Shown one piece after another: positions 9,038-17,154 of a DNA stretch of 64,000 nucleotides. Position numbers and translations under genes: made by a program. The notes below the pieces were generated by a model. The model was not told the DNA's origin, did not search any database, and was given only the letters and a program-made list of their open reading frames with translations. Each line of letters begins with the position of its first letter. Positions within the stretch are counted from its first letter, which is position 1. This stretch comes from Opitutia bacterium (lineage in GTDB: Bacteria > Verrucomicrobiota > Verrucomicrobiia > Opitutales > UBA953): positions 264,692-328,691 of the forward strand of contig BGOM01000015.1 of the NCBI GenBank assembly GCA_003569245.1, read 5' to 3'.

Positions 9038-9825
9038 TGCTTCCCGCGGGCCGCGCTCCCTGGTGGGCCTGGCCGGCGATGCTGTCGCTGGATGGCGTCG
9101 CCTTCGTGGTGCTCGCCCGCGAGCTCGCGGCCCCGGGCTCGGCCTGGACCTGGGGGACGGCGACGACGGTCTGGCTGGTCTGGTGCGGCTACGTCCTGGA
9201 GCGCACCCTCGACGCCGCCTGGTTCCCCGCCGCCACCCAGACCTGGCGCCACCGTTTCCATGCCCGGCATGGCTGGACCTTGCTGGCCATCGGGGCGGGG
9301 ATCGGGGCGGTGCTTTTCCTCGCGTTGGCTTGGGCGGATCCGGCGGGTCTGCCGGCGCCCCGCGCCCACATGCTTCTTCCGTTCGACACGCGGCAAGCGG
9401 CGGGTGGACTCGTGGTCATCTTCTGTGCGCGTTGGCTGACCGAAGTCTGGGCGCTGCGGATCGGTTTGGTCGCGCTGTTGCTGGCGTCCTTCGCGGTCCA
9501 CCCGTCGCCGGACCCGTCGGTCGCCGCCCTCCTCGCCGTCTTCCTGCTCGCGGGCGCCAACCTCCTCGCCCATCGCCGCATCGAGGTGGGTCTGGCAGCC
9601 TCTTGGGATCGTTTCATCCCCTGGCTCGCCGTCGCGGGTTGCGTGGCCTGCCTGCTGCTCGGTTCCGCCGCCGAGCGCTGGCTGTGCGGCGCCTGTCTGG
9701 GCGGCGTCCTCACCCTTTGCTGGGAGCCGGCTTCGTCCGGGCCGGATCCGGAGTATCGCCGCGCGTCGATCGACGGCGGGGTATTGATCGTCTTGGCGGT
9801 GGTTTGCTTGGCCCGGCTTTTCTAG
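9037..9825 (+). CDS. Multi-pass membrane protein of unknown function
   Basis: A 262-residue hydrophobic protein that I do not recognise. I count about seven to eight likely membrane segments, beginning with AWPAMLSLDGVAFVVLA and ending with a C-terminal helix before ARLF. The short polar loops contain RTLDAAWF and HRRIEVG. It starts inside the stop codon of the PatB/MalY-like gene (TGATG), so its translation is probably coupled to it. The layout and length faintly recall UbiA-like integral membrane proteins, but the aspartate-rich prenyl-diphosphate motifs are absent, so I do not assign that function. It converges with the four-helix-bundle gene. Confidence 0.7.
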   Translation: MLPAGRAPWWAWPAMLSLDGVAFVVLARELAAPGSAWTWGTATTVWLVWCGYVLERTLDAAWFPAATQTWRHRFHARHGWTLLAIGAGIGAVLFLALAWADPAGLPAPRAHMLLPFDTRQAAGGLVVIFCARWLTEVWALRIGLVALLLASFAVHPSPDPSVAALLAVFLLAGANLLAHRRIEVGLAASWDRFIPWLAVAGCVACLLLGSAAERWLCGACLGGVLTLCWEPASSGPDPEYRRASIDGGVLIVLAVVCLARLF

Positions 9826-9829
9826 CCGC

Positions 9830-10249
9830 TCAGCCGCGCAGACGCGGACGTGGGGCCGGCCAGGCACCGTTGGTGGTGTCCGCGCCTGGTCCTGCGGTCC
9901 TCGTCGGGGTTCGCCGGACTCCTTGGAGGTGACGTTCCAGTTCCTCGCATTGCCCGAGCAGGCCACGTGCCTCGCGTTCGGTCAGGGCACCGGAGAGCTC
10001 CGCCACGTGCAGCCGGGTGTAGAGTTCGGCGCAGCCGCCCAGCGGCATTTCCCAGTCCGACGGGTCGGGCGGGGTCGCCACCTGGGCGACGGCGATGGCG
10101 CAGGCCAGGTGCATCGCCTCGCGGCGGAGGTCCTCGCCTTGCGGTCGGTGCTCCTCGGCCCAGCTCAGGCGGTAAAGGTGGGCGGCGAGGCGGACGGCTT
10201 TCTGCCAGGTGACGAAGGTCTGCAGGGGTGGTTTTTCCATGCGGTCCAT
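9830..10249 (-). CDS. Diverged four-helix-bundle protein
   Basis: A 139-residue protein resembling the small four-helix-bundle family best known from open reading frames inside 23S rRNA intervening sequences and from diversity-generating-retroelement accessory proteins. The features I see are an opening helix with FVTWQKAVRLAAHLY, a second basic helix (LRREAMHLACAIAVAQV), and two later helices with ELYTRLHVAEL and EELERHLQGV. The last 25 residues are Pro/Arg-rich and look disordered. The start could also be the ATG at 10240. No rRNA or reverse transcriptase is nearby, so the function is open. Confidence 0.6.
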   Translation of the reverse strand: MDRMEKPPLQTFVTWQKAVRLAAHLYRLSWAEEHRPQGEDLRREAMHLACAIAVAQVATPPDPSDWEMPLGGCAELYTRLHVAELSGALTEREARGLLGQCEELERHLQGVRRTPTRTAGPGADTTNGAWPAPRPRLRG

Positions 10250-10334
10250 TCGTGAGCGTGCCGCGTCACCCGCAAGCGTCCTCCCTTGGGGTTCATCCCC
10301 TCCTGGTTTCGCCGGGTCCGCGCCTAGGGGAGGT

Positions 10335-11087
10335 CTAACCTCCGATCCGCCCGACCAAGGCGTGCGTCGCGGCCAGGCACGCCAAGGCCGCGTTCTCGGC
10401 GCGCAGCACCGTCGGGCCGAGCACCACCGGGCGGAAGCCGGCGCGACGCGCGGCCGCGAGTTCGTCGGCCGTGAGGTCGCCTTCCGGACCGATGAGCCAG
10501 GTCACGGCGCGGACGCCGGTGAAGTCGACGCGACCGACCGGCTCCGCATCGACCTCCAGCGAACCCGTCAGCCGTAGTTCCGCCGACGTCGCGGCGGGGA
10601 GCGTTGCGAGCCATTCGTCGAACTTGCGCGGAGCCGCGATGGACGCCTGCCAAGGATTACCAGATTGCTTGCACGCCTCCGCGGCCTGCTGCGTCCAGCG
10701 GGTTTGCTTGGCCGCCGCCCGTTCCGCGTCCAGCTTCACTTCGCACCGGGCGGTCTCCAGCGGGATGACCCCGGCGGCGCCGGCTTCGCAGCACGTGCGT
10801 ACCAGGTCGTCCATCGTGCCGCCCTTGGGCATGCCTTGCGCGATCGTGATCGCCGGTCGGAGCGGTTCCGCCTGGCGCACGCGGACGACCTCCACCACGG
10901 CGCCCGCGGGGTCGGCGGTGAGCAGCTTAGCCTCGGCGAGCAGGCCGTGGCCGTCGAGCAGCACGAGCGCGTCGCCGCGGCGGGCGCGCAGGCTGCGCAC
11001 GAGGTGGGCGCTCTCCTCCTTCGAAAGAACGACCTGGCGCGCTCCTTCGCCGGGAGTTTGGTCGATCCAGACGCGGAGCGGGCTCAT
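10335..11087 (-). CDS. rsmE: 16S rRNA m3U1498 methyltransferase
   Basis: SAM-dependent SPOUT-class enzyme that methylates U1498 of 16S rRNA. The 250-residue protein has the N-terminal PUA-like part (SKEESAHLVRSLRARRGD) and the trefoil-knot SAM site with LIGPEGDLTADEL and LGPTVLRAENAAL near the C-terminus. The central QGMPKGGTMDDLVR and EACKQSGNP segments are family hallmarks. I chose the ATG at 11087, which overlaps the thiH stop by 4 bases. It is the last gene of the gcvT-gcvH-thiH-rsmE unit. Confidence 0.93.
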   Translation of the reverse strand: MSPLRVWIDQTPGEGARQVVLSKEESAHLVRSLRARRGDALVLLDGHGLLAEAKLLTADPAGAVVEVVRVRQAEPLRPAITIAQGMPKGGTMDDLVRTCCEAGAAGVIPLETARCEVKLDAERAAAKQTRWTQQAAEACKQSGNPWQASIAAPRKFDEWLATLPAATSAELRLTGSLEVDAEPVGRVDFTGVRAVTWLIGPEGDLTADELAAARRAGFRPVVLGPTVLRAENAALACLAATHALVGRIGG

Positions 11088-12223
11088 GGGGCGAGGGCGA
11101 CCGGTTGGTCGTAGGAAGGATCCCAGTCCTTCCAGACGGGTTCGTAGCCTAGGCCGCGGAGCATCGCGGCGACCTCCGTGGGCGAACGGTCGTCCTCGAT
11201 CGCGAACTGCTCGAGCGACGCTTCGCGTCCTTCGGCGTAGCCGCCCGGGTTCGTGTGGGAGCCGGCGCTCATGGCCGTCACGCCGACGCGGCAGGCGTGG
11301 TCGCGGAATTTCCGGCTTTCGCGCGTGCTCAGCGTGAGCTCGACCTCCCCGCTGAGGAGGCGGAAGGCGCAGATGGCCTGGACGAGGTCGCGGTCGGTCA
11401 TCTCGACCTTCGGCTGCAGCTCGCCCTCGTGCGGGCGGATGCGCGGGAAGGACACGCTGAAGCGGCTGCGCCAATGTTTGCGCTCGAGCCAGCGGAGGTG
11501 GAGCGCCGTGAAGAAGCACTCCGCCCGCCAATCCTCGAGGCCGAAGAGCGCGCCCAGGCCGATCTTATGGACGCCGGCGGCGCCTACGCGGTCCGGGGCG
11601 TCGAGGCGGTAGGCGAAGTCCGACTTCCGCCCCTTCGGGTGATGGACGTGGTAGGTCTCGCGGTGGTATGTCTCCTGGTAGACGAGCACCGCGTTCAGGC
11701 CGTGGCGGCGAAGCTCGGCATACTCCGCGGTCTCCAGCGGCTGCACCTCGAGCGAAAGCGACGAGAAGTGCGGGCGGAGCAGGTCCAGGGCCTGGACGAA
11801 GTAGGGGACTTCCACCTTGTTCGACTCGCCCGTCAGGATGAGCAGGTGGTCGAAGCCCAGCTTCTTGAGGGCGCCGGCCTCGCGGAGGATCTCCCCGGGG
11901 TTCAGCGTGCGCCGCGGGACCTTGTTGCCGGCGGAGAAGCCGCAGTAGGTGCAGATGTTCTGGCACTCGTTGGACAGGTAGGCCGGCGCGAAGAGCTGCA
12001 TCGTGCGACCGTGGCGTCGGACGGTGCGCTCATGGCTCAGGCGGGCCATCCGTTCCAGGTGCGGGGCCGCCGCCGGCGAGATCAGCGCCTGGAAGTCCTC
12101 GAGGTCGGCGGCATCCGCTTCGGCGCGGGCGAGCGCGCGGAGCACGTCGGCCTCCGTCTTCCGCCGGACCGAGGCGAGGACCTCGTCCCAGGGATGGGCG
12201 GCATGGACTTCGGCGAAGGACAT
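11084..12223 (-). CDS. thiH: 2-iminoacetate (dehydroglycine) synthase ThiH
   Basis: Radical SAM enzyme that cleaves tyrosine to 2-iminoacetate and p-cresol for the thiamine thiazole ring. In its 379 residues the cluster motif is CQNICTYC, within LSNECQNICTYCGFS. Near the C-terminus are SAGSHTNPGGYA and VWKDWDPSYD, which separate ThiH from biotin synthase. The extra C-terminal cluster motif of HydG is absent. I chose the ATG at 12223; the longer frame upstream runs through gcvH. No other thi gene is in the window, and it lies between gcvH and rsmE. See findings. Confidence 0.9.
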   Translation of the reverse strand: MSFAEVHAAHPWDEVLASVRRKTEADVLRALARAEADAADLEDFQALISPAAAPHLERMARLSHERTVRRHGRTMQLFAPAYLSNECQNICTYCGFSAGNKVPRRTLNPGEILREAGALKKLGFDHLLILTGESNKVEVPYFVQALDLLRPHFSSLSLEVQPLETAEYAELRRHGLNAVLVYQETYHRETYHVHHPKGRKSDFAYRLDAPDRVGAAGVHKIGLGALFGLEDWRAECFFTALHLRWLERKHWRSRFSVSFPRIRPHEGELQPKVEMTDRDLVQAICAFRLLSGEVELTLSTRESRKFRDHACRVGVTAMSAGSHTNPGGYAEGREASLEQFAIEDDRSPTEVAAMLRGLGYEPVWKDWDPSYDQPVALAP

Positions 12224-12273
12224 CGCCCCGGATGGTGGGCCAAATCCCTCGCAGGGCAAGGGTTCGCGGCGGC

Positions 12274-12654
12274 TCAGAGGATCGCCGCGTAGCCGGCGGC
12301 GTCGAGCAGCCCGGCCAGCTCGCCCGGGTTCCGCACCTTCACCTTGATCATCCATGCGCCGCCGTACGGCTCGCGGTTCACGAGGTCCGGCGTGTCGTTC
12401 AGGGAGCCATTGGCCTCGAGGACTTCGCAGGACACCGGGCTGTAGAGGTCGGACGCCGCCTTGACGGACTCGACCGCGCCAAAGACCTCGCCGGCCCCGA
12501 AGGTCTTGCCGGCTTTCGGAAGGTCGACGAACGTGACGTCCCCGAGGGCGGCCTGGGCGTGGTCGGTGATCCCGATGACGGCGGTACCGTCGGCGGCGAC
12601 CTTGATCCATTCGTGGTCCTTGGTGTAATGGAGGTCGGCAGGGACGTTGCTCAT
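12274..12654 (-). CDS. gcvH: Glycine cleavage system H protein
   Basis: Lipoyl carrier protein that shuttles the aminomethyl group between the P, T and L proteins during glycine oxidation. It is 126 residues, the normal size. The lipoylated lysine lies in ESVKAASDLYSPV, and the N-terminus LHYTKDHEWIKV is typical. It sits 38 bases downstream of gcvT on the same strand. The P protein gene is not in this window, so the system is split or gcvP lies elsewhere. Confidence 0.97.
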   Translation of the reverse strand: MSNVPADLHYTKDHEWIKVAADGTAVIGITDHAQAALGDVTFVDLPKAGKTFGAGEVFGAVESVKAASDLYSPVSCEVLEANGSLNDTPDLVNREPYGGAWMIKVKVRNPGELAGLLDAAGYAAIL

Positions 12655-12692
12655 GGGTTCTGGGTAAGGCGGGAGGGGATTATTTCAACCCT

Positions 12693-13784
12693 TCACTTCA
12701 CGAAGGGCTCGACCGCGATGCGCAGCGGGATCCGGTTCCCGCGGATGTCGACGGTCAGTTCGGCCGAGCCGGTGTAGCCGGCCGCCACGAGCGCGGTGCC
12801 GATCGGCTTGTTGAGGGTCGGGGAGTGGGTGCCGGAGAGCACTTCGCCGACCGGCGTCTCGCCGGCGTAGACCTGGGCGCCCTGGCGGGCGATGCGGCGG
12901 TCATCGAGTGAGAAGAGCACGACGGAGGCGGCGGGGCCGCCCTCGGCTTGGCGGCGCAGCGCCTCGCGGCCGACGAACTCGCCCTTGGCGAATTTCACGG
13001 TCCAGCCGAGACCGGCCTGGATCGGCGAGATGCGCTCGGAGATCTCGTGGCCGTAGAGCGGGTAGTTCGCCTCGAGGCGGAGCGAGTCGCGGGCGCCGAG
13101 GCCGGCGGGCACGAGCCCGTGCGGTTTGCCCAGCGCGAGCAAGGCCCGCGCGACTTTCTCGGCGGAGGCGGCCGGCAGGTAGATCTCAAAGCCGGCCGAG
13201 CCGGTGTAGCCGGTGCGGGACACCACGCAGCCGGACGCGCCGGCGACCTCGCCCACGGCGAAGCCGAAGCGCTTGATCGTCCCGAGCGGGAGCGCGGTGG
13301 CGAGACCGAGGATGCGTTCGGCCAGCGGGCCTTGGATCGCGAGCTGCGCCCAGGCGGCGCACTCGTCGAGGACCTCGACCTTGAACGGCCCGATCAGCGA
13401 GCGCATCCAGGCGATGTCCTTGGCGGCGTTCGAGGCGTTGAGGCAGATGAGGAACTCCGTCTCGGAGAAGCGGTAGACGATCAGGTCGTCGACGCACCCG
13501 CCGTCGGGCTGGCACATGACCGTGTAGCGCGCCATCCCGGGTCGGATCGACGCCATGTCGTTCGTCATGATGCGGTCGAGGAACGCGGCGGCGTCGCGGC
13601 CGCGGACGCGGGCTTCGCCCATGTGCGAGACGTCGAACAGGCCGGCGGCCTTGCGGACGGCCTGGTGCTCCTCGATGATGCCGGCGTACTGCACGGGCAT
13701 CTCCCAGCCCGCGAAGGGGACGATGCGCGCGCCGAGTTCGACGTGGAGCGCGTGGAGAGGCGTGCGGGCGAGCGGTTCCGACAT
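12693..13784 (-). CDS. gcvT: Glycine cleavage system aminomethyltransferase (T protein)
   Basis: Transfers the methylene group from the lipoyl-bound intermediate on H protein to tetrahydrofolate, releasing ammonia. It is 363 residues, the normal length. Recognisable segments are the N-terminal [26 protein letters not shown] region, [21 protein letters not shown] and [19 protein letters not shown], which binds folate. It is the first gene after a terminator hairpin at 13820-13848 and heads gcvT-gcvH-thiH-rsmE. The promoter should lie in the short gap 13785-13820. Confidence 0.97.
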   Translation of the reverse strand: MSEPLARTPLHALHVELGARIVPFAGWEMPVQYAGIIEEHQAVRKAAGLFDVSHMGEARVRGRDAAAFLDRIMTNDMASIRPGMARYTVMCQPDGGCVDDLIVYRFSETEFLICLNASNAAKDIAWMRSLIGPFKVEVLDECAAWAQLAIQGPLAERILGLATALPLGTIKRFGFAVGEVAGASGCVVSRTGYTGSAGFEIYLPAASAEKVARALLALGKPHGLVPAGLGARDSLRLEANYPLYGHEISERISPIQAGLGWTVKFAKGEFVGREALRRQAEGGPAASVVLFSLDDRRIARQGAQVYAGETPVGEVLSGTHSPTLNKPIGTALVAAGYTGSAELTVDIRGNRIPLRIAVEPFVK

Positions 13785-13819
13785 GCCTCCAAGGTGCGGA
13801 GGGCAGGACGCCTTCCAAC

Positions 13820-13848
13820 AAAAAAGCCCGGCGTCGCCGCCGGGCTTT
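13820..13848 (-). terminator. Intrinsic terminator after the coiled-coil lipoprotein gene
   Basis: A 10-base GC-rich stem (AAGCCCGGCG with its complement, 13824-13847) and a four-base loop are followed on the minus strand by a run of six Ts. It lies 20 bases past the lipoprotein stop and so separates that gene from gcvT. Confidence 0.85.
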
Positions 13849-13867
13849 CATTCAGGCCTCAGGTCCC

Positions 13868-15835
13868 TTACTGGCCGAGTTCCTGGCGGAACTTGGCCAG
13901 CTGCTCCTTGAACTCTTCCTCGGTGATCGTCCGGCTGCGCTTGCGGTTCTCCAGCAGGGCGATGCGGGTGTTGAGCTCGGCGTAGGCGCGCTTCTTGGCC
14001 TCGGTCTTGGCGGCGACCGTCTCGAGGCGGGCGTCGGCGAGGGTCTTCTCGGCGGACTCGGCCTTGGCGGCGGACTCGGCTTTGGCTTCCTCGAGGGCCT
14101 TGGCGGCGGCCTTGGTGGCCTCGGCGAGCTTGGCCTCGGCTTCGGCCTTCGCGTCGGCGAGGGCTTTCTCGGCGGCCGACTTGGACTGGGCGGCGGACTC
14201 GGCGGCGGCTTCCTTCGCTTCCTTCAGCGCCTTCTCGGCGTTGAGGGCGGCGTCGGCGGCGGCCTTCTCGAGGGAGGCGTATTTCTCGGCGGCTTCCTTC
14301 AGCTTGCCGTTGGCTTCGGCGAGGGCCTTCTCGGCGGCCTCGGCGGCGGCCTTGGAGTTCTCGGCCTTCGCCTCCTCCAGCTGCTTGTTGAGCGAGGCGA
14401 TGGTCTTCTCGGCGGCCTTGGCGGCGTCGGCGGCCTGGTCGGCGGCGGCTTCCTTGGCCTTGGCGAGTTCCTTGGCGGCGTCGGCCTTGGCGTCCTCGAG
14501 CTGGCGGGTCAGGGCATCGATGTTCTTCTGGGCGGCTTTGGCGGCATCGGCGGCCTGGTCGGCGGCGGCTTCCTTGGCCTTGGCGAGTTCCTTGGCGGCG
14601 TCGGCCTTGGCGTCCTCGAGCTGGCGGGTCAGGGCATCGATGTTCTTCTGGGCGGCCTTGGCGGCGTCGGCGTTGGTGTCGTTGGCTTCTTCCTTCGCCT
14701 TGGCCACGGCCTTGTCGAGATTCGCCTTGGCGGCGTCGCGTTCTTCCTGAGCCTTGCCCACGGCCTGCTTCTGCTCCTCGAGGGCCTTCTGGATCTCGGC
14801 GAGGGACTTGGCGGCGTCGGCCTTGGCGTCAGCGACACCGGTGTTGGCGATGCGGGCGATCTCCTCGGCGCGGGCGGCGAGGGCCGTCAGGAGAGCGGCG
14901 CTGCTGGCCTGCGCGTCCTTGAGGCTCTTGAGTTCGGCGGCGATCGCGGTTTCGATCTCGGCGACGCGTTCGGCGGCGGGCTTCGCGGCGCTCGGCACCT
15001 TGGCGGCGGCGGTGGCCTTGTCGAGGGCGGCTTGGGCGGCCGTGACCTTGGCGTCGGCGGCGGCGAGGGACTTGGCGATATCGGCCTTGGCGGCTTCGAT
15101 GGCCTTGGCGGCTTCCTGCGCGGCGCCGACTTCGGTCTTGTTCAGCAAGGATTGGCGGCGGGCTTCCAGGGTCTGGAGCGTGGCTTCGCCCTTGGCCTTC
15201 TCGGCGGCGGCGTCGGCGATCGCGGCGGCGAGGGCCACTTCGGCTTCGCTCGCCTGCGCGCTGGCCTTGGCATCGGCGTTCTCGGCCGCGGCGGCGGCCT
15301 TGGCCTGATCGAGGAGCTTCTGGAGGCCGGCGACCTTCTGGGCGGAGGCGGCTTCCTGCTTGGCGAGCGCCTGCTTCACCTTGGCGGTGGCGTCCTGCAC
15401 GGCGGCGATGTTGGCCTTGACGGTGCCGGGCGAACCCGGGTCTTCGCCGTTGGTCGCGTTCTTCAGTTTCTTGAATTCGTCGGCATCGCCTTCGGGGACG
15501 GCGGCGTCATCGGCGCCGGGGAGCTTGGTCAGCGTGACGACGATCGGCTTGCCACCGAAACCGAAGCTCAGGCCGTCCTTGGTGTTCTGGAGGGAGGGCT
15601 TGAGGTAGCGGACCTCGCCTTCGTAGCCGCCCTTGCCGACCTCGAGTTTGTAGTCAGCGCTGCGATCGAGGCTCACTTCGGCCGGGGTCCGGCCCGAAGC
15701 CACGCCGTTGAGGCGGAAGGCCGCACCCTGCGGATTCGAATTGATCGAGACAACCTCGACGAGGGCCGGGTCAATCGAAGGCGTGCAGCCGGTGATGGCG
15801 GCACAGAGGACAAGGATGGAAACAGGGATACGCAT
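13868..15835 (-). CDS. PEGA-domain lipoprotein with a very long Ala/Lys/Glu coiled coil
   Basis: A 655-residue secreted lipoprotein. The signal peptide ends in a lipobox-like ITGC with the lipidated C17. Residues about 27-95 resemble a PEGA domain (short beta repeat, SNPQGAAFRLNGVASGRTPAEV). Residues about 120-600 are almost entirely Ala, Lys, Glu and Asp with heptad-like spacing, predicting a long coiled coil. It includes a 40-residue unit repeated twice (DNA period 120). The last 35 residues (ENRKRSRTITEEEFKEQLAKF) look like a SHOCT-type helical hairpin. A structural or periplasm-spanning role is plausible but is inference. It is monocistronic, with a terminator directly downstream. Confidence 0.85.
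   Translation of the reverse strand: MRIPVSILVLCAAITGCTPSIDPALVEVVSINSNPQGAAFRLNGVASGRTPAEVSLDRSADYKLEVGKGGYEGEVRYLKPSLQNTKDGLSFGFGGKPIVVTLTKLPGADDAAVPEGDADEFKKLKNATNGEDPGSPGTVKANIAAVQDATAKVKQALAKQEAASAQKVAGLQKLLDQAKAAAAAENADAKASAQASEAEVALAAAIADAAAEKAKGEATLQTLEARRQSLLNKTEVGAAQEAAKAIEAAKADIAKSLAAADAKVTAAQAALDKATAAAKVPSAAKPAAERVAEIETAIAAELKSLKDAQASSAALLTALAARAEEIARIANTGVADAKADAAKSLAEIQKALEEQKQAVGKAQEERDAAKANLDKAVAKAKEEANDTNADAAKAAQKNIDALTRQLEDAKADAAKELAKAKEAAADQAADAAKAAQKNIDALTRQLEDAKADAAKELAKAKEAAADQAADAAKAAEKTIASLNKQLEEAKAENSKAAAEAAEKALAEANGKLKEAAEKYASLEKAAADAALNAEKALKEAKEAAAESAAQSKSAAEKALADAKAEAEAKLAEATKAAAKALEEAKAESAAKAESAEKTLADARLETVAAKTEAKKRAYAELNTRIALLENRKRSRTITEEEFKEQLAKFRQELGQ
14401..14656 (-). 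repeat. 120-base tandem repeat inside the coiled-coil gene
   Basis: 14401-14520 and 14521-14640 are two 120-base units with four mismatches, all in the first 30 bases. 14431-14536 and 14551-14656 are identical over 106 bases. The period equals 40 codons, so the frame and heptad register are conserved. This looks like a recent in-frame duplication of the coiled coil. Confidence 0.9.
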
Positions 15836-15910
15836 GGTTTCGGGGTCTAGGGGGTGTTATTCCGAGTAAAATCCCTGCAGGTTCAACCCCTAAAGTCGGC
15901 GGGCCCGAGG

Positions 15911-15939
15911 TTGACACCGGACCCCCTTAGGCAAGGCTT
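15911..15939 (+). promoter_or_regulatory. Possible promoter for tRNA-Thr
   Basis: A perfect TTGACA at 15911-15916 lies 41 bases before the tRNA. At 17-base spacing the -10 position (AGGCTT) is a poor match, so only the -35 element is persuasive. Confidence 0.35.
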
Positions 15940-15956
15940 TCCCTGTCCGGTCTTTG

Positions 15957-16032
15957 GCCAGCATAGCTCAGTTGGTAGAGCAGCCGCCTTGTAAGCGGCA
16001 GGTCGTCGGTTCAAGTCCGACTGCTGGCTCCA
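15957..16032 (+). tRNA. tRNA-Thr (anticodon UGU)
   Basis: A complete 76-base cloverleaf with encoded CCA. The acceptor stem GCCAGCA pairs with TGCTGGC, the D stem GCTC with GAGC, the anticodon stem GCCGC with GCGGC around loop CTTGTAA (anticodon TGT), and the T arm GTCGG-TTCAAGT-CCGAC is perfect. It reads ACA codons. Its last 22 bases overlap, on the opposite strand, the 3' end of folP. Confidence 0.97.
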
Positions 16033-16907
16033 TCCGGCGTCTCACCGGCCGTTCGGGGCGACCACCGGGCGCCTTGGCGGAGCGCTTTCGCCACCGTCAG
16101 GAAGGGCTTGATCCGCGCGACGTCGTGCACCCGGACCATCGCCGCCCCCCGGGCGAGGCCCCAGACGCAGGTCGTGGCGGTCGCGTCGTGCCGGGCCAAG
16201 GCGTCGGCCTCGTTTAGCACCAGCCCGAGCGTCGACTTGCGGCTCGTGCCCAGCAGCACCGGGTAGCCGAGCGAGGCGAATTTCTCCAGATTACGGACCA
16301 GTTGGAGGTTCTGCGCCGGGGTCTTCCCGAAACCGAATCCAGGATCCACCCACAGCTGTTCAGGTGGCAGGCCGGCCGAGCGGGCCCGTTGGATGAGGTG
16401 GCTTGTCTCGGCCAAGATTTCTGGCCAAAACTCCTTATAATCCGCTTCTTTTCGACGATGCATCAGGATCAGCGGGCACCTCAGCCGAGCGCAAGTCCGG
16501 GCCATGGGGGAGCCGGTCGGGTCGGCCTCGTGCGAGCCCCCTTCCACGTCATTGATCACGTCAGCGCCTGCCTCGATGCAGGCGGCGGCGACGGAGGCCT
16601 TGTAGGTATCGATTGAGAGCGGTATGGCCGGCAGGCGCCGCCGGATGGCGGCGATCGCCGGCAGCAACCTGGCGAGTTCCGTCGCCGCGTCGACGGGTGC
16701 CGCCCCCGGGCGGGTCGACTCGGCCCCGAGGTCCAGGATGTCCGCGCCCTCGGCTACCAGCTGTTCCGCCCGCTCGGCCGCGGCCTCCGGGGAGGCGGCC
16801 AAGCCACCATCCGAGAACGAATCCGGGGTAATGTTCAGGATGCCCATCAGGACCGGGGCGTGATGCCAATTCGGCAGGGGGCGTTGGTGAGGGCTTTGCC
16901 AGGACAT
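16011..16907 (-). CDS. folP: Dihydropteroate synthase
   Basis: Condenses p-aminobenzoate with the pterin pyrophosphate to give dihydropteroate; it is the sulfonamide target. It is 298 residues with the full motif set: MGILNITPDSFSDGG near residue 21, DLGAESTRPGA, LSIDTYKASV, INDVEGG, DPGFGFGKT and LLGTSRKS. It ends with MVRVHDVARIKPFLTVAKAL. The last seven codons and the stop are antisense to the T arm and acceptor stem of tRNA-Thr. A plausible promoter lies at 16987-17015. Confidence 0.95.
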   Translation of the reverse strand: MSWQSPHQRPLPNWHHAPVLMGILNITPDSFSDGGLAASPEAAAERAEQLVAEGADILDLGAESTRPGAAPVDAATELARLLPAIAAIRRRLPAIPLSIDTYKASVAAACIEAGADVINDVEGGSHEADPTGSPMARTCARLRCPLILMHRRKEADYKEFWPEILAETSHLIQRARSAGLPPEQLWVDPGFGFGKTPAQNLQLVRNLEKFASLGYPVLLGTSRKSTLGLVLNEADALARHDATATTCVWGLARGAAMVRVHDVARIKPFLTVAKALRQGARWSPRTAGETPDGASSRT

Positions 16908-16986
16908 CTTTTGGTGGGTTAGCCCCCCGGGAAGGTCGGCGCAACCCCAAGCCGTCGGGGTAGAAGGGGGCGAGGGGGTGGTTATT

Positions 16987-17015
16987 AGGATAATTGATGC
17001 GATTTTTACTCACAA
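16987..17015 (-). promoter_or_regulatory. Candidate sigma-70-type promoter for folP
   Basis: On the minus strand TTGTGA (17015-17010) and TATCCT (16992-16987) are separated by exactly 17 bases. They lie in the only AT-rich patch of the 247-base folP/coxB intergenic region, about 80 bases before the folP start. The rest of that region has no clear plus-strand promoter for coxB. Confidence 0.4.
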
Positions 17016-17154
17016 ACCATTGATTTTCAATAACTTGCACAGGTAAGTCATGCTGAGCCATCCGCCGTGCCTGTTCTTTGCCTTGTCTCAGGACTAGGGG
17101 GCTTGCAAATGACAGTCTTTTTACGAAGTTTCCCACGTCCGAAAATCCCTCCTT

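Noticed and set aside
11084..12223. HydG ([FeFe]-hydrogenase maturase) instead of ThiH
   Set aside because: The C-terminal extra cluster motif of HydG is missing, and SAGSHTNPGGYA and VWKDWD are ThiH-like.
17020..17030. An FNR/ANR box upstream of the caa3 genes
   Set aside because: TTGATTTTCAA has the half-sites too close together for the TTGAT-N4-ATCAA consensus.
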